This document shows positions 43,691-56,720 of a stretch of DNA of 64,000 bases, piece by piece. The stretch's first letter is position 1; each line of letters opens with the position of its first letter. A program made the position numbers and the translations under genes. The notes under the pieces are model-generated. The model worked only from the letters and a program-made list of their open reading frames with translations, did not search any database and was not told the origin of the DNA. The DNA lies in NCBI GenBank assembly GCA_025267735.1, contig CM046307.1, forward strand, positions 49,023,395 to 49,087,394. The letters are read 5' to 3'. The stretch is from Mactra quadrangularis (lineage: Eukaryota > Mollusca > Bivalvia > Venerida > Mactridae).

Positions 43691-45279
43691 ATTCACCACC
43701 AAACGTACAGGACAAATCCTGTAAAAAAAAATAGAAGGTCAGTCTAGATTTTAATGTTAACAGGACCGACTGACCGGCAAAGAATTTGATCTCATTCACA
43801 CAGTTTTCAAGTCATCAAAATATGTGAAATCACTGAAATGTCTTTGGTCATGATTTGGTCCTGTAAAACTTTGATCTTCACAGGACCTATTGTCCAGTAA
43901 TAAACCGTTGAATTTTGTGGTGAGTGGAAGTCCCAAAAAGCATAATAAATGTTTGATTGTTGTTCAAGTTTAAATAGATATTTATATTTTGATTCAAAGA
44001 GTCTAGATTAGATAATAATATTTTTAATTGAGAGTGTCTTACTGACCATCTGTATATTGTTTATGGTCAGTGTGTATGATGAATGAAATGACCATCTGTT
44101 AGGATTGTACTTAGTCAATGTGTTTTTGTTACTACATGTATTTTATACAGATTGTTGTTATGATGTTATACATAATATGGGTCAGCACAAAAATTGTCAA
44201 CTTTCTTCTTTGTTTACATGTAGTTAGACTACTTTTGCACTGGCCCATCAAAATTAATATTATGTTAACAATAGAAATGATTTAAGTTCTTTCAAAGCAA
44301 TGAAACACATACACTGTGTTGTATAAAAAGTTGTGGTTATGAATTTTTATGTATATTTACTATGGGTGTAACGGTTAACCGATATACCAGTTAATATTGC
44401 AATACGAATTCTGACGGTTTTTAACCAATTAGTTTTTTTAACAGTTGTTGTAGTTATGTGCTGTACTGATTGTTATTATCAGAATCTGAAATTTAAATAT
44501 TTAAATAAAAGTTAAAATGTATTGAAAATTTGATATAATCTTATTGCGGTTTAAAATATTAAACATTTCATCAAGTGAAAGAATAATTTTTTCAAATGTC
44601 TAATTTAAAATATCCATTTTCTAACATATAATTTATTTTAGGCAAGTCATTCAAATACTTGGATAAGAGATCATTTGAAACTACAATTAACGAATGCAAT
44701 GCACGTGCATTAATTCATGCTTCGCATGTCTACTAAAAAAATTGATACGTAATGCAATATAGGTTTTGCATATTGCAACACCCCTAATATTTACTATCTT
44801 CAAATCAAAATCTATTAATAGTGTTGATACGTTAGCCTTTAGATGTCAATGTTTACCATTTAAGATATTTATGCACATTTTGTATTAAAGAATACGGAAT
44901 GAAAACATACAATGTATGCCTATAAATCAATCTAATGTTCTCTTCAAGTTTAGAAAATAGTTTTTCGGGGTTTTTTTTTAATAAGTATTTTTTATTGACG
45001 ATTTTTAAGAAATTTAATCATTACTTGTCCAAAAAAAGAATTTAAAGGATAGTACTCGTAATTTATTTTCTGTATAGCTCTTTCTGTAACACACTTGAGT
45101 GAATATTCAATGTGTCCCTTACAATAGATGACAAAAATATATTGTCAGTTTTTGTCCTTAATATTTTATAAATTCTTTTTTACTTTATTTTTTTTTTAAA
45201 CTCCTTTCTAAGGCAGAAACCTTGAATGTTCTTGTTTTCGGCATTTGCTTGCGCCCGTTTTAAAAAAGTGACATTATGT

Positions 45280-45540
45280 TATGATGTTGGCTTTCAGTCT
45301 GTCCATCTGTTTGTAAACAATTGCTTGTCAGGATGATATCTCAACAAGGGATGTACCTAGGTTCACCAAATTAAATGTGTGGATAGCTCTTGAGTCAAGG
45401 GTGTGTCCAATTGTTTCTGAGGTTCTTGGGTCAAAGGTCAAGGTCACAGGAACTTCATATTGGAAAACTTTGTCTGGACAATAACTCAAGAATGGCTGTT
45501 TTTTTAGATTCTAAAGAAAGATCTTTGTAAACCTTTTTGT
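45280..45540. repeat. Dispersed repeat with GGTCAAAGGTCAAGGTCAC motif
   Basis: It contains CAGGATGATATCTCAACAAG and TCAAAGGTCAAGGTCACAGG. Such blocks occur in related older repeats in the window (about 7100-7180, 60680). Non-coding and of unknown family. Confidence 0.35.
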
Positions 45541-46481
45541 TTGACTGAAAGAAGGTTTATTGTAAATATTGTTAATGGTTTTGAGCATAATATTTTGCTT
45601 TTGATGAGTTATCACTTATTATCACTTTTGTAAAATATGACCATGACTTTTTGTCATATTTGAAGTCACAATACATATATATATATTAATAGCATTGAGT
45701 TTTGTTCATTAATCATATACTATTATATATACACTAAAATGTCATTATTATTTTTATTTATTTCACTTTTATACAAATATATATCATTATTTACCAGTAA
45801 TTGAATGTAATTATACCCCCCAAATAAAATTTTGATGGATATATTCTAGTCAGTTTGTCGGTCAGTCGGTCGGTCTGTAGCTTTTACTTGTCGGCTTAAT
45901 TTCTCAGCACCTATTTCATGGATTTGATTCAAACTTAACACTTATACCAGATATCAGGCAGAAATGTGTATATCCCATTTTGATTATGGTTCATTTATTT
46001 TTATTCAAATTATGGTCCTTTGATAAAAAATATTGTCCGCTCATTTTCTTAGCACCCTATTTCTTCACAAACACCCGTCAGGGTATTTATCACTTTCAGG
46101 TCTAGTTGTTTTGTGTCAATATATACATAGTATAAAAATGTATATCCTTCAAAGGATTTTTTTGTTGTTTCCAAAAATAGTTTGTACCTAATTCTTACTT
46201 TATTATTTATTAAGCTGACATTTTCTAAAATAAATTCTTAATGAAACAAATAATTATTAATTGAATCAAGTATATGTTTAAATGTAATAAAACTAATGTA
46301 AGCCATTTGAACAGTTGTACAACTAATACAAATATATCACAAAGCATAAAGGGCTAACAAGGTCCTGATCTCGTAAAGACACTGTATATACAGGTACTTA
46401 TAAGGTATAATACAATCATAATAGTAGTTTACATATCGTGTGCTTTGTGAATTTAGACGTAGCTGGCTGCTTAACATGGGT

Positions 46482-46542
46482 TTAGCGCAAAATGGTCGTA
46501 ACTCAATTTAAAATAGAGTTAGTAACAACCATTATGCGCTAA
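46482..46542. repeat. Hairpin element (TAGCGCAAAATGG arms)
   Basis: TTAGCGCAAAATGGTCGTAA then CTCAATTT, followed by ATAGAGTTAGTAACAACCAT and TATGCGCTAA, forms a stem of about 27 bp with a few mismatches. A diverged relative lies within 41281-41466. Confidence 0.75.
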
Positions 46543-47031
46543 GCTCAAGTAATGTCACAACATATATGTACTTTTATACTTTATTACTATTTGTCTCTCA
46601 ACACAGATCTGATATCATCATTTATGTCATCAGTTTTTGTGCTTTCATCATATTGCACTGATTTTGTTTAAATTTGTCACTTGTACATGTATTCAAAAAG
46701 CAGGGTTACATTCTGTGTTACATTAATTATACCTTACATAAAATTGCTTCTTCTTTACGTATATAAAACATAGTGGGCGCTTTTTCACCGTATTTAGGTA
46801 GCAGGTCGTTGTAATGTGAAAGTGGCCTGCTGGTATGATAGTGGCCTGCTGACATCATATCCAGTTGATATCATGAAACGCTCGTTTAGTGGCATGTAAC
46901 CCATGTTGTAATTTTCACTGAGCAAAAAAAAATTTGGCACCTTTTAAACAAAGTTTTGCTATTAGTTTTGACTTATTAAATGTTTAACTTTGTTTATTCT
47001 TTTGCTTTTACAAAAAAATGTGCGGTAAAAT

Positions 47032-47185
47032 ATAAGAAATAGCACACACCACTGAGGGCCTCCCAGTCGGCCCACTAAGGTATAGTAGACCTCAGTCTTC
47101 GGCTTTGGTTCACTTTATTATATGGATCTTACTGGGAGGTCACTATTTGACCAGGAGGCCCTCAGTGGTGTGTGCTATTTCTTAT
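47032..47185. mobile_element. 154-bp hairpin/MITE with 32-bp perfect inverted ends
   Basis: The left arm 47032-47063 (ATAAGAAATAGCACACACCA...GGCCTCC) is the exact reverse complement of 47154-47185. The interior has a further partial inversion (CCTCCCAGT / CTGGGAGGTC). No clear target duplication beyond the arms. The arms are G+C-rich against an A+T-rich surrounding. Confidence 0.8.
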
Positions 47186-47354
47186 GTAATACATGAATCA
47201 AAACAATATTGCCATATTGTACATAGAAATTGTTAATATGTAACTGATATACCAGGGTACCAGGTACCAGTGTATTTGTATTCTCCTATATGTCCAGGTA
47301 TGTGAACTTAAAACTAGAAATTTTGAATTAAGTACCTTTTAAGCCTGAACTTTT

Positions 47355-47612
47355 TAGCCAGATTTTTCAACGAAAAAAATCGGCTAATAGTTTGGCGAAA
47401 CACGAGTGGGTGGGTGGGCGATTGTCCGGTGTCGTTAACAATTGCATTAAAGTTTTCAATTTAGCAAATATTTCTGCCATTTATTGTCAGATCTTAATGA
47501 AACTTTATACTATGTGATAAACAGAATTAGAGAGTAACCACAACTCTATCTGGCTTTATTATGGATTATTTCCCTTTGCAATTTTTGCGTTAAAGTTTTT
47601 AAATCCGGCTTT
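47355..47612. repeat. Dispersed inverted-end element, copy B
   Basis: Inverted relative to 2133-2407. It starts TTAGCCAGATTTTTCAACG and ends AAATCCGGCTTTAATGTGG, with matching internal blocks (TTTGGCGAAACACG, TCGTTAACAATTGCATTAAAG, CCACAACTCTA). Confidence 0.65.
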
Positions 47613-48433
47613 AATGTGGTTTCCACATTACTTTTTTTTCATTATAAAACAGGGACTGTTTACATGCTACTTCCTGAAATTTCTGTAAAATCATGCAGTT
47701 TGGAGTTTAATTTGGACTTCTTTTCCTTATCAGTGAAACTGAAATACAATGTTTTATTTTTCAACAAGTTAAAGAAAAACTGTATGTTATTAAGATTTTT
47801 TCGTAGAAAGATAAGTAATTGGACCATTAAGTTTATTAACGAAGGGGTAAATTACAACAGCCAATTGTATGTGTTCAATATTAAAATATAGATGATGTCA
47901 CATTTAGGAAAGAGTAAAAATGCGTAATATGTTAGAATTGAGTTTGTTGAAATGATGTTTTAGATGTAAAAACGTGTTTTTTTTTTTTAATTTTTATAAA
48001 ATGTTAGTTATTATTATATCTGGTACGTTCTTGTTCAATGCAATCTCACTCAGATAAGCAATGAAATGTCACCATGACACTCACATTTTTGTCATATTCT
48101 TGTTAAAGGTTAAAATTGTCATTATTTAGTTCAAAACTTTCAATAGTAAAAGGTGATTGCCCTTATAAATCAATATTGTTTAATCATTATGTTTCAATGT
48201 TATACTATAATTTAATTATAAATACAAATATATTATACATATCTATTAGACTGTAACATGAAATAAATGTATATACAGTCCCCTTCAGAAGTTTGTGGAC
48301 AAAATCCTGTTTTAAGCACGAACCCATCCACATTTTACCATAAAAACTAAAAAGTGAGAAAATCCTTAAAATCAGCCTTAATTAGTTTATCAACATTTGA
48401 TTTTATGTTACAGAAATAAACTTCAATTATAGT

Positions 48434-48802
48434 CAGGGCTCGAATTTAAGCTCACATACTCACAAAATGGGAGTTGGTTTTTGAAATTGTGAGTAAGTTT
48501 CATCCTAACTTGCAAAGTTTTGCGAGGTAAAATTGTTTGGAGTCACATGTACTGTCAAACAGTTCGACCCCAAACTGACTGTGTGCCGATGGTGGGAATG
48601 GAAGTAAAAAGGTCAAATACTAAGGTGTATGGTAAAAAAAAGCAATAAGTAGGCTAACATAGCTAAATCTTAAATTTCACTAACATTTGTGCTTGATATA
48701 CATTTGTATATAGCGTATAGTTATGGGAGTGCCTTTTTCTATTTTGCGAGTTGAAATAAAATCAACTCGCAAAAATTTGCAAGTCCTTGTGTGCATGCCC
48801 TG
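48434..48802. mobile_element. hAT-type MITE with perfect 8-bp target duplication
   Basis: It starts CAGGGCTCGAATTTAAG and ends GTGTGCATGCCCTG, and is flanked by ATTATAGT at 48426-48433 and 48803-48810. An 8-bp duplication with CAGGG ends is the hAT pattern. Interior repeats of ACTCGCAAA / TTTGCGAG (ACTCACAAAATGGGAG, TTTTGCGAGTTG, CAACTCGCAAAAATTTGC) form inverted pairs. 369 bp, no transposase. Confidence 0.85.
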
Positions 48803-49908
48803 ATTATAGTGAAATAAATTGCAATATGCATAATGTGTTTCTCTAATTTGATTTGTCCGAGAATTTTTGGAGGGCACTATGTATTTTTGTAATATATTCT
48901 GAAATATGTTAGTTACATTGGTTTTGTTGTGATGTTGCATTCCTTTTGGTGTTCAGTCTCTTTTCTTTCCTGTTAATTTGTAATGTTATAATGTATTTAT
49001 GTCAAAGAAAAATTCATTAATGGTTTTTATTGTGGCTCCATTTAAATAACCAAATGAAGAGAAAAAAGTTATGAAAAATAAGATGTATGTGTTTGATTTT
49101 ATTTCACAAAAACATACTTAGAACATAGTTAATGTCTTTAAATCTATATCAGATGATATTTAATTTAGCCAAATACATATTCATTTATTGATTGGAATCG
49201 TTTGAAAAAGTCAAAATTAACAAAGAAACAAAAATTATTTATTACCCAGTATGTACCTCAAATTTTTACTTCCATATTTTATTTCATGGTACACATATAG
49301 TGCGTACAAAAAAACAAAACGTGTTTTGGTAAACATTAGAAATGAGACAATCCATTTCTAGGGTAGGCAGTATTGAAAATAAAATGTGTGTAATTCATTG
49401 TAACAAAATTAGCATGATGGATACCATCATTTGTTGGTAAATCATGCTTGTGATGGTAAAGATCTTTTCTATTACACAAACAACTAAGACAATCGTAAAA
49501 CATAGCACATGTTTATGTTATTGTCATCCTGAGCCTCCCTCGTAGTGGATTAGTTCATTCTATTGTTATTATAAACAGTGTTTTGTTTTTTTGTACGAAC
49601 TATAGCTTGTCCTCTGTTGACCAATATTTGTTTTGTTTTGTATTGTCATGATCAACTATGTGTATTAAATCACCAAGACATTCAGGTATTTGTACAAAAC
49701 ATCTTCTCGCTGTGGTCATTTGAATGTAATACTGTTAATTTTGAAATTTCTGAGACTAAATCTATCATTTATAGATTTACATGTATACCCTTGAATGTAT
49801 GTATTGTATTGTTGGTTTTTTCTCAACTGTCAAAACATGAATATTTTACAGTGACTGCTTGTATTAAATTGTTCTTAGTCTAACAATTTGAATTGTGTTG
49901 TTCTAATA

Positions 49909-50495
49909 CAGTATTATATTAAGATAAATAACAGCGAAATTGTTGGTCTTAATAGCGAAACAGTCTTTTTATAGAGAATTTTTGTTCACAAATTAAGCAC
50001 TTAGGTCTTTATGATGGACCATTCCGAGTGCAACCTTTTTATTATACCCCCGCTTCGAAGAAGAGGGGGGTATACTGTTTTACCCTTGTCCGTGCGTCCG
50101 TCCGTCCGTCCATCCGTCCGTCCATTACAAAATTTTCGTCGCAGTTTTCTCAGCAACTATAACATGCAGCAGCCCAATACTTTGCATATTGCTTCATCCC
50201 ATAGTCCCATGTGGTGTAAAGCGATTTCATGCTCCTTGCTCATCTACTTCCTGTTTGTCGCATATTTTTAGATTTTTGCGGGGGTATCACTAGTGAGCAT
50301 TAGCTCACAGATTTACTTGTTTTAATAACAATATATTTACCTACAAATATAAGCATTTGCTCTTTTGTTAACACCTTGTTTGTGGGACAAAAAGTAACGA
50401 TAAACTTTTGTTAAATATGCTAATAGGTAAGGTCATGGAAAGGTCCATTGTTAAAAATCACATGATTTTGAAATAACAAAAGCAGAACTTTACTG
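49909..50495. mobile_element. TA-type MITE, copy 2, split by a nested insertion
   Basis: The left part (49909 to about 50020) matches 19459-19616 (GTTCACAAATTAAGCA, GGTCTT). The right part resumes near 50431 (ACATGATTTTGAAATAACAA, GAACTTTACTG, then TA). The middle holds the TATACCCCC element (about 50038-50310) plus flanking sequence, so that element landed in an older MITE. Confidence 0.7.
50038..50310. mobile_element. TATACCCCC element with (GTCC)n tract
   Basis: The left edge is TTATTATACCCCCGCTTCG and the right part holds GCGGGGGTATCACTAGTGAG, so TATACCCCCGC/GCGGGGGTAT are inverted. Near the left end is CGTCCGTCCGTCCGTCC, which in one frame reads as SVRPSVRPSVRP. This repeat type is very widespread in marine invertebrate genomes. 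A relic (TATACCCCCCAAATA, then GTCAGTCGGTCGGTC) lies at about 45810-45910. Confidence 0.65.
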
Positions 50496-51621
50496 TAGTA
50501 TGTTTTAGGATCAGGTAGAATACAGGAATATCTTTGCAATATAATGCCTGCTTGCTTAGCCAATGTGACCTCAGTATTTGTGTAGGAGAACATACCCTAT
50601 TCAGTCACTGTAAAAGTATTCAAATTTTGACATATGAAAAAAAATTAACTATATCCTGTTTTAACTTTATTTTGTGTAAACTATTTGCAAACAGTAGTAT
50701 TTTAGCACGATCAAATAACAAGCCTTAAATATCTGTGAATTCACCCATTTGTTTAATTATTGTCCGGACCTTAAGTCTTTACGTATACCAACATTCTTAT
50801 ACCAAGAGGCTATCAGGATTCTGGGTACTAGATCTAGAATCTTGATAACCTCTGGATACAAGAATGGTGATGGTATACCAAGTGTCATCAAGTGATGTTT
50901 TACATATTGTAACTTTTATACACAGTTAAGTGCACTCATATAAACTGAATAAAAATCATCTCTATACTTGTTCTTTGCCTTTATTAAAATTTATTTTAAA
51001 ATGTATTTGTAATTTGTAATATGAAAATTTGCTCTCGTTTGTATGAAGCATTACTTTTTTGGAAGAGAATTTGTCTATCTTCTTTTGTTAATTTTTTTTT
51101 CAAACTGACCACTTTACACCAGCTAAGTCATAGGAACTGGAAAAAACATGAATCTTGATAGTTTTCATGACCTTTGTTAAAATTTATTTCAAAATGTAAT
51201 TGTAATATGAAATTTTGCTCTTGTGTTAATAGATTTTTTATTAAGCATTACTGTTTTTGGAATATAGTTTGTTCCATTTCCAAATTGACCTCTTTACACC
51301 TTATCTAAAGAGTCTAGAGCCAGTTTACTGTTTCTAGCTAGATGCTGGGAAATGGACTACACTTTAATTATAGTCAAAATACGGAGAAGTGAATTATTTA
51401 TAATTTTTTATCCAAGATTTTTGTATTATTTAATTGTTTGTATTGAAAGATTTTTTTTTAATTTATTGGATTTTTTTGTATTTCCTTGTTATGTTTGTTA
51501 ATCTAACAGATTTTGTTATTCATTTACAATTGTGAATCATTGTTGTACTTGAAATAAATGTCACACTGAAAATATTAACAGTTGTTATTTTTTACAGACT
51601 AAATTTGGGACTTGTCCACGT

Positions 51622-51902
51622 CGCTGGGTCTGTTGTGCAGTTGGTAGCACACCAGGATTTCAAATCTAATGTCTTGAAGGAGGTAAGGGTTCAAATTCCA
51701 CACATGGAGGATATACCTTTCTAATATAATTTGACAATAATGTCAATTTTGCTCCATTAATATGGTATATGGAGAAGTTTCCAGCCTTGTAGAAGGTTAG
51801 GTGAGTACTGGTTATAAAAAAGGTCCAGGTAAGCTAGGTTAGGTGTTCTGATTACCATAAAATAACCTAAATTGTTTTGGCACAGGGTTAGATCAAGTAT
51901 AA
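51622..51902 (+). repeat. tRNA-derived SINE, second copy
   Basis: A box TGTGCAGTTGGTAGCAC, B box about 51688-51699 (GGGTTCAAATTCC), and the same body as 24530-24807 (GAGAAGTTTCCAGCCTTGT, AAGCTAGGTTAGGTG, CCATAAAATAACCTAAATTG). More diverged, and no flanking duplication was seen. Confidence 0.75.
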
Positions 51903-54056
51903 ATATTGTCAACATATAAGTGAATAGTTATTTTCTTTGCTGAGAAATGTTTGTTTTGACTTGAATTTACAATAGGAAGTAGTAGAAATTCTTTAACCAA
52001 TTCTGGCAGCATTAAGTAATGACTGAATTTTATATAATGTTGTGTGAACAATAAGAAAAAAGTTTATAAGGTAAAATGAGAATATATACAGCTACATGTA
52101 CCATGTGCATGAGAGGAGTTCAGATAAAAATGATTGTAAGTTGATGTAAGCATAAAAAACTGAAACTGTGCTAGCTGACTCTATATCTGGTAATAGTTTG
52201 TTTCAGACTGGGGAAGAAAGAATGAAGTCAGGTATATTTCGCCTCCTGTGGAATTTGAAATGAGTTACTAATAATTATGAACATTCAGTTTGTTGTGCAA
52301 AATCTAGTACACTAAAATTTAATCTGAGAGAATAATGCAATATATTGCAATTTGCTAAACGCCACAGTCATATTGCGACTGTAGAGTTGTTCTGCTCGCA
52401 GGCCCTGACAGCCCTGGATCAAAGTTTTTGCACTATGAAAGGACATCTCATCGCCAGTGACTGACAACTGTGCTACTAAGCATTTATGTACATGTTATGG
52501 ACATTTTGGTACATGAACAAAGATTCTGGACATGTATTTTAAAATTTCGTATGGTTTTCCGCCATCTTGAATTCCTGGAAATGCTCAAGGGTAACAAGGC
52601 GACACCCGTCAATTTTCATATCTATTACATCCCAGCATTTAAAAACACCAAAACATTTTCTATGCTATTCAAATCTAGGTTGAGCTATCTTCGCTCAAAT
52701 TCTGCCGGTCTATACCTTATAAAAGCAACTGGTGAGAGAAGGTCCGTAGAAAGCATTCCATGTATTATGCGCTAAAAGTTTCGTGAATTTTATGTCTCAC
52801 TTTTAATATACAAAATTTGTTATTTTCATATGAATGACATATATTTTAAGAAATGATTTTATTATTATTTAAATGAATTGTTTAAATTATTATCATATTT
52901 ATTTTGCACATAATTTTACACTAGTTTTTACAATATTCATAATCAACTTAATCCGTAATAACAAAGGAACTGACCACATGTTTATTTTTCTCCTTATCTT
53001 GATTTTCATCACATATTTTATGTCGCTGTTTTATACAAGATGCATTGTTAATCTTTATTATAATTATTGTTTCCTTCTTATGTTTTCGCATTTTAGCCAT
53101 GTGGCAGTTGATAATCTTTCCTGTGACAAGTGTCACATTTGCATTAATTACATATCTTTAATATATTTCCTAGTCTGGTCACAGTTAAAGGTGTCGACTA
53201 AAGAGATCAAGACGCTAGATTACATAATATTTGTAGTTTCGAATAAATATACTAATTAATGCCAACATCTGTTAATTTCCTTCTATGATTAGGGACTGCT
53301 TATATATAGCAAACTATTTTCTATGTATAACAATCATATAATAACAATATAAACATGTAATTAAGAAGAAGAACTTGTACGATACTTTGTGAAGTCTACA
53401 CTTCGTGATATTTACTTTTTAACTGTTATAATTATTTTATGGACTTGGTGACATTTAGATATTTTTAATAATTAACTCTGTGACAACTTAGTGGAATCTT
53501 GTATAATTGGAATTTGTGGACTAAATAAATTGTTAAAGATTTTCAAATCTTAGTGATTTGTTTTGATAGAGAGTGACTCGCCTCACATCAGCTACTCGAC
53601 GATACGTCTAAAGTTTATTTCTTCTCTGGCGTATTACATGTACAAAGTCCTCGTAGGTATATAAGTCCAGCCACGGAAACAATTTAGATACATCAAACAT
53701 GTTCATACAACTCAATGATATGGGGGCCCATGATATGACTGTACGTCGGATGAATCTATACTTGGAGCTGTAACGTTGTTTGGTCTCTTTCTACTGTTCC
53801 ATACATTGAAGAAATAGAAGAAATTGGCGACTTTGTTGTAATACCGATTAAAAATAAGAATATAAGAAGTATCAAAGAAACAGAAGACTCGTTCATTTTG
53901 GAGTAAGATCTTTTTATGTTTACTGAATGAGCTTATAAAACACATTTTCAAGAGTGGCATAGCCACAAGTGAAAATGTAACTTCTGTGCTCACGAGGTGA
54001 AGAAAATAACTTATTTCAATATTGACGCTTATTCTGTTTCTTTGAGGCATATGCCT

Positions 54057-54397
54057 CAGTCCCATAAAATCGTGGCTTGTTGCGGACCTGTACGTGCAGA
54101 CAGCCGTAGGTCGTGGAAAGCCTTGCGTATTAAGGTGACGGTACACAAATGACACAAAACAACACACCCGTACGAAGCCGTAGCTGGAAGATATGCAAGT
54201 TTAATCCATACTCGGCCCCGATTGTGTTCATGATTTGACTTTGAAACTGATACGTGTATCCATGGCTCATCTCACGGACCCTGGTAAAAACCTAATAGTC
54301 CATGAGAGTACGCAAGAGGTCGTACGAGGCCTTGCGGAGCTTGATTGCACGGCGCCCGTACGGTGCCCTCACGGCTATTTTTATGTTTATGGGACTG
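54057..54397. mobile_element. Probable MITE with CAGTCCCATAAA ends, locally G+C-rich
   Basis: CAGTCCCATAAAA at the left and TTTATGGGACTG at the right give 12-bp perfect inverted ends. Sub-terminal blocks are also inverted (CCTGTACGTGC / GCACGGCGCCCGTACGG). The base composition is clearly richer in G+C than the flanks. No readable target duplication. Confidence 0.5.
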
Positions 54398-56614
54398 TAG
54401 CATTATTCTGGCTTTTATTGAATATATTTGTACGCATGAAACACGACGTCATTTTTCCCGAGATCACGTGATTTTGACATTATTTATCATATACAAGTAC
54501 ACTTCAGTGAAAATTAAAAAATTTATATTTTCATTGAATATTTTTATTTATTATCACCACATTTTATTGTAAAGCATGAAAGGGACGGTATTAATCACGT
54601 CTGTGTGGGCTGCACGTAATATTTGATATTCAAACAACAACAAAAAATAAAATATAAAACATATTATGATTGAATTTGATTGGTGTTGACACTTGCATTA
54701 ATTTTTTTACTTGTTAATGTTCTATAAAAATATTTATCTACGTGCATATTGTACCTTAAATCATAGCAAATTGCTTCAAAAACAAACACAACGCACGTCA
54801 AACTTTTCAAAATTTGTTAATTAATGTATGCGATGGGCATCAGATAGCATTTGAGTTGTAAAACATGAAATTATGATTCGAATACAAAACGTTCCCAGAT
54901 GCGTATAGAAATATGAACAATCGATACATAATTGCACGATCGTATTGCTTTAGACAAGTCACGTAACTCTTACAGACTAACCAACGGCATGAGAAAAGGG
55001 TAAACAAATTGAAAATATGTTTTTATTATGAAATCAAATACTTTACAGTAATCATGGCATGAAATCAAATAGCGATGTATTCATTTACAACAGCGTATGT
55101 CTAAACAATTTAGAGAAAAATGATTAGTAAACTATACATTTATACATAAAAAATTCAACACGTCATAAACGCTTTGAACGTTCTAGTAGTCATTATAGTC
55201 GAACATAATTATATTTAGTAAAATGACAGATTTCAGATCTAATCTAAATTATGATGATGTTATGCATATTTTCTTAAATCAATTCTTTCAATCTTTAGAC
55301 TAAATTTTGACGGAACGTTTAACATGCTTACTGAATCGTCACGACGTTTCTGCTATAAATATAGTTAGTCGAGTCTTTGACCAAATCAGATGGCCAAGTT
55401 ATGGACCGCGAAAACTTTTTGATTTTATAATTTTGGAATATTTTTTAATATTAAGTTTAATATTTGTAAGGAAAGGTGATTAATGTTATGTGCTGATGGA
55501 CATTTTAGAATTCATGTGAACAACAACAAGGGATAGTTTAGTGAACGCTGTCTAAATTAATTTTGTACTTGAGTGAAATAAATTATTGTTAATAGTCATT
55601 TGAATTGATATATTGGATTTTATTAAATGAGTTTTTTCTTTGTGAGTAAATTGAGAATAAACTATACGTGCTATGTTCGTGTATATATGAGAGTTTCAAA
55701 TAACTTATTAAGCTTCGTATGAACTTCGCTAAACAAGATATAAAGTACTTATTTTGACAAAACTATGGTATGTAAAAATGATTAACTATCTCTATTTTGT
55801 ATTTAGATGAAATGAAAACATACATGAGAGATGTACGCAACTTAGTTGTATACATACATAATGAAACTAGTCTACCAGGTGTCCATTTACAGGACATATT
55901 GTGTCATATGTAGGTTTTCTATATCAAGATGTTTTAATTTTGAAGTCTATAATGACGATTCTATTAGAAACTCATTCAATTAAATTTCTAATTAGTCACT
56001 ACCTATGTAAAAATAAGTTAGTTCTATTGACAACCTATTTACAGGCATGGTCAATCTTAAAATAAATTGTTAACTTGTATTCAATTGTCAGCTGTGTATA
56101 CATTTTCCCGCCGATTTAAATACTCGATACCTTTTATTATCTCACATACGTAGATAGGGATAACTATTTTTAGAAATAATTAGTACACAAGTGATGTAGT
56201 TAGTATCTAAATCAGCAAGGTTAAAGTATGCAACAATGACAATTGAATAAAATATAACAATATGATGTTATATATACATGTATTCTGATGTGCACTTAGC
56301 AGCAGGATATATAGTCACGTGTTCCACAGATTGTAAGCAAAATCATTTTCAGCCGAATTCTTGAAAAAGCCAAAATTAGGAAATATTCAAATAGTGCATA
56401 AAATGAAAATTGCATTTCTTTGTTTTTAAAGTTGTTCACATTAGCCCGTGAGTTGTGCTTGTTTAATTGGCTAAGCATACGGCGAGCGACTCACGTAATC
56501 AACTTTCCTCATACTTTTCTTTTATCAGTTCTCGCTGACCGATCCACATGATGTTGACGACTTTTTTACTCTCGAGAGGTAAATCAACATAATGGCCAAA
56601 TTTTCATTGAATTA

Positions 56615-56700
56615 TATAACATGCTGCGACTGAGATTCGAACCCGAATATATGGGTTCAAAGATGAGCATTTTATCTGTGAAACACTGTCGTGGCTTATT
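56615..56700 (-). repeat. tRNA-like SINE fragment
   Basis: On the minus strand a B-box-like GGGTTCGAATCTC (about 56635-56647) is preceded by an A-box-like segment. No body follows. A SINE head fragment is more likely than a tRNA gene. Confidence 0.4.
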
Positions 56701-56720
56701 GGTGTATTATAGTGTATGTT

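Noticed and set aside
50011..50271. ORF with SVRPSVRPSVRP
   Set aside because: The repeat comes from a (GTCC)n tract in a mobile element and is not a protein.
52873..53259. 128-codon hydrophobic ORF, possible membrane protein
   Set aside because: A+T-rich DNA readily yields Phe/Ile/Leu/Tyr runs; no conserved motif, no splice context.
53712..54167. 151-codon minus-strand ORF
   Set aside because: Low-complexity hydrophobic translation, overlaps the 54057 inverted-end element, no splice or family support.
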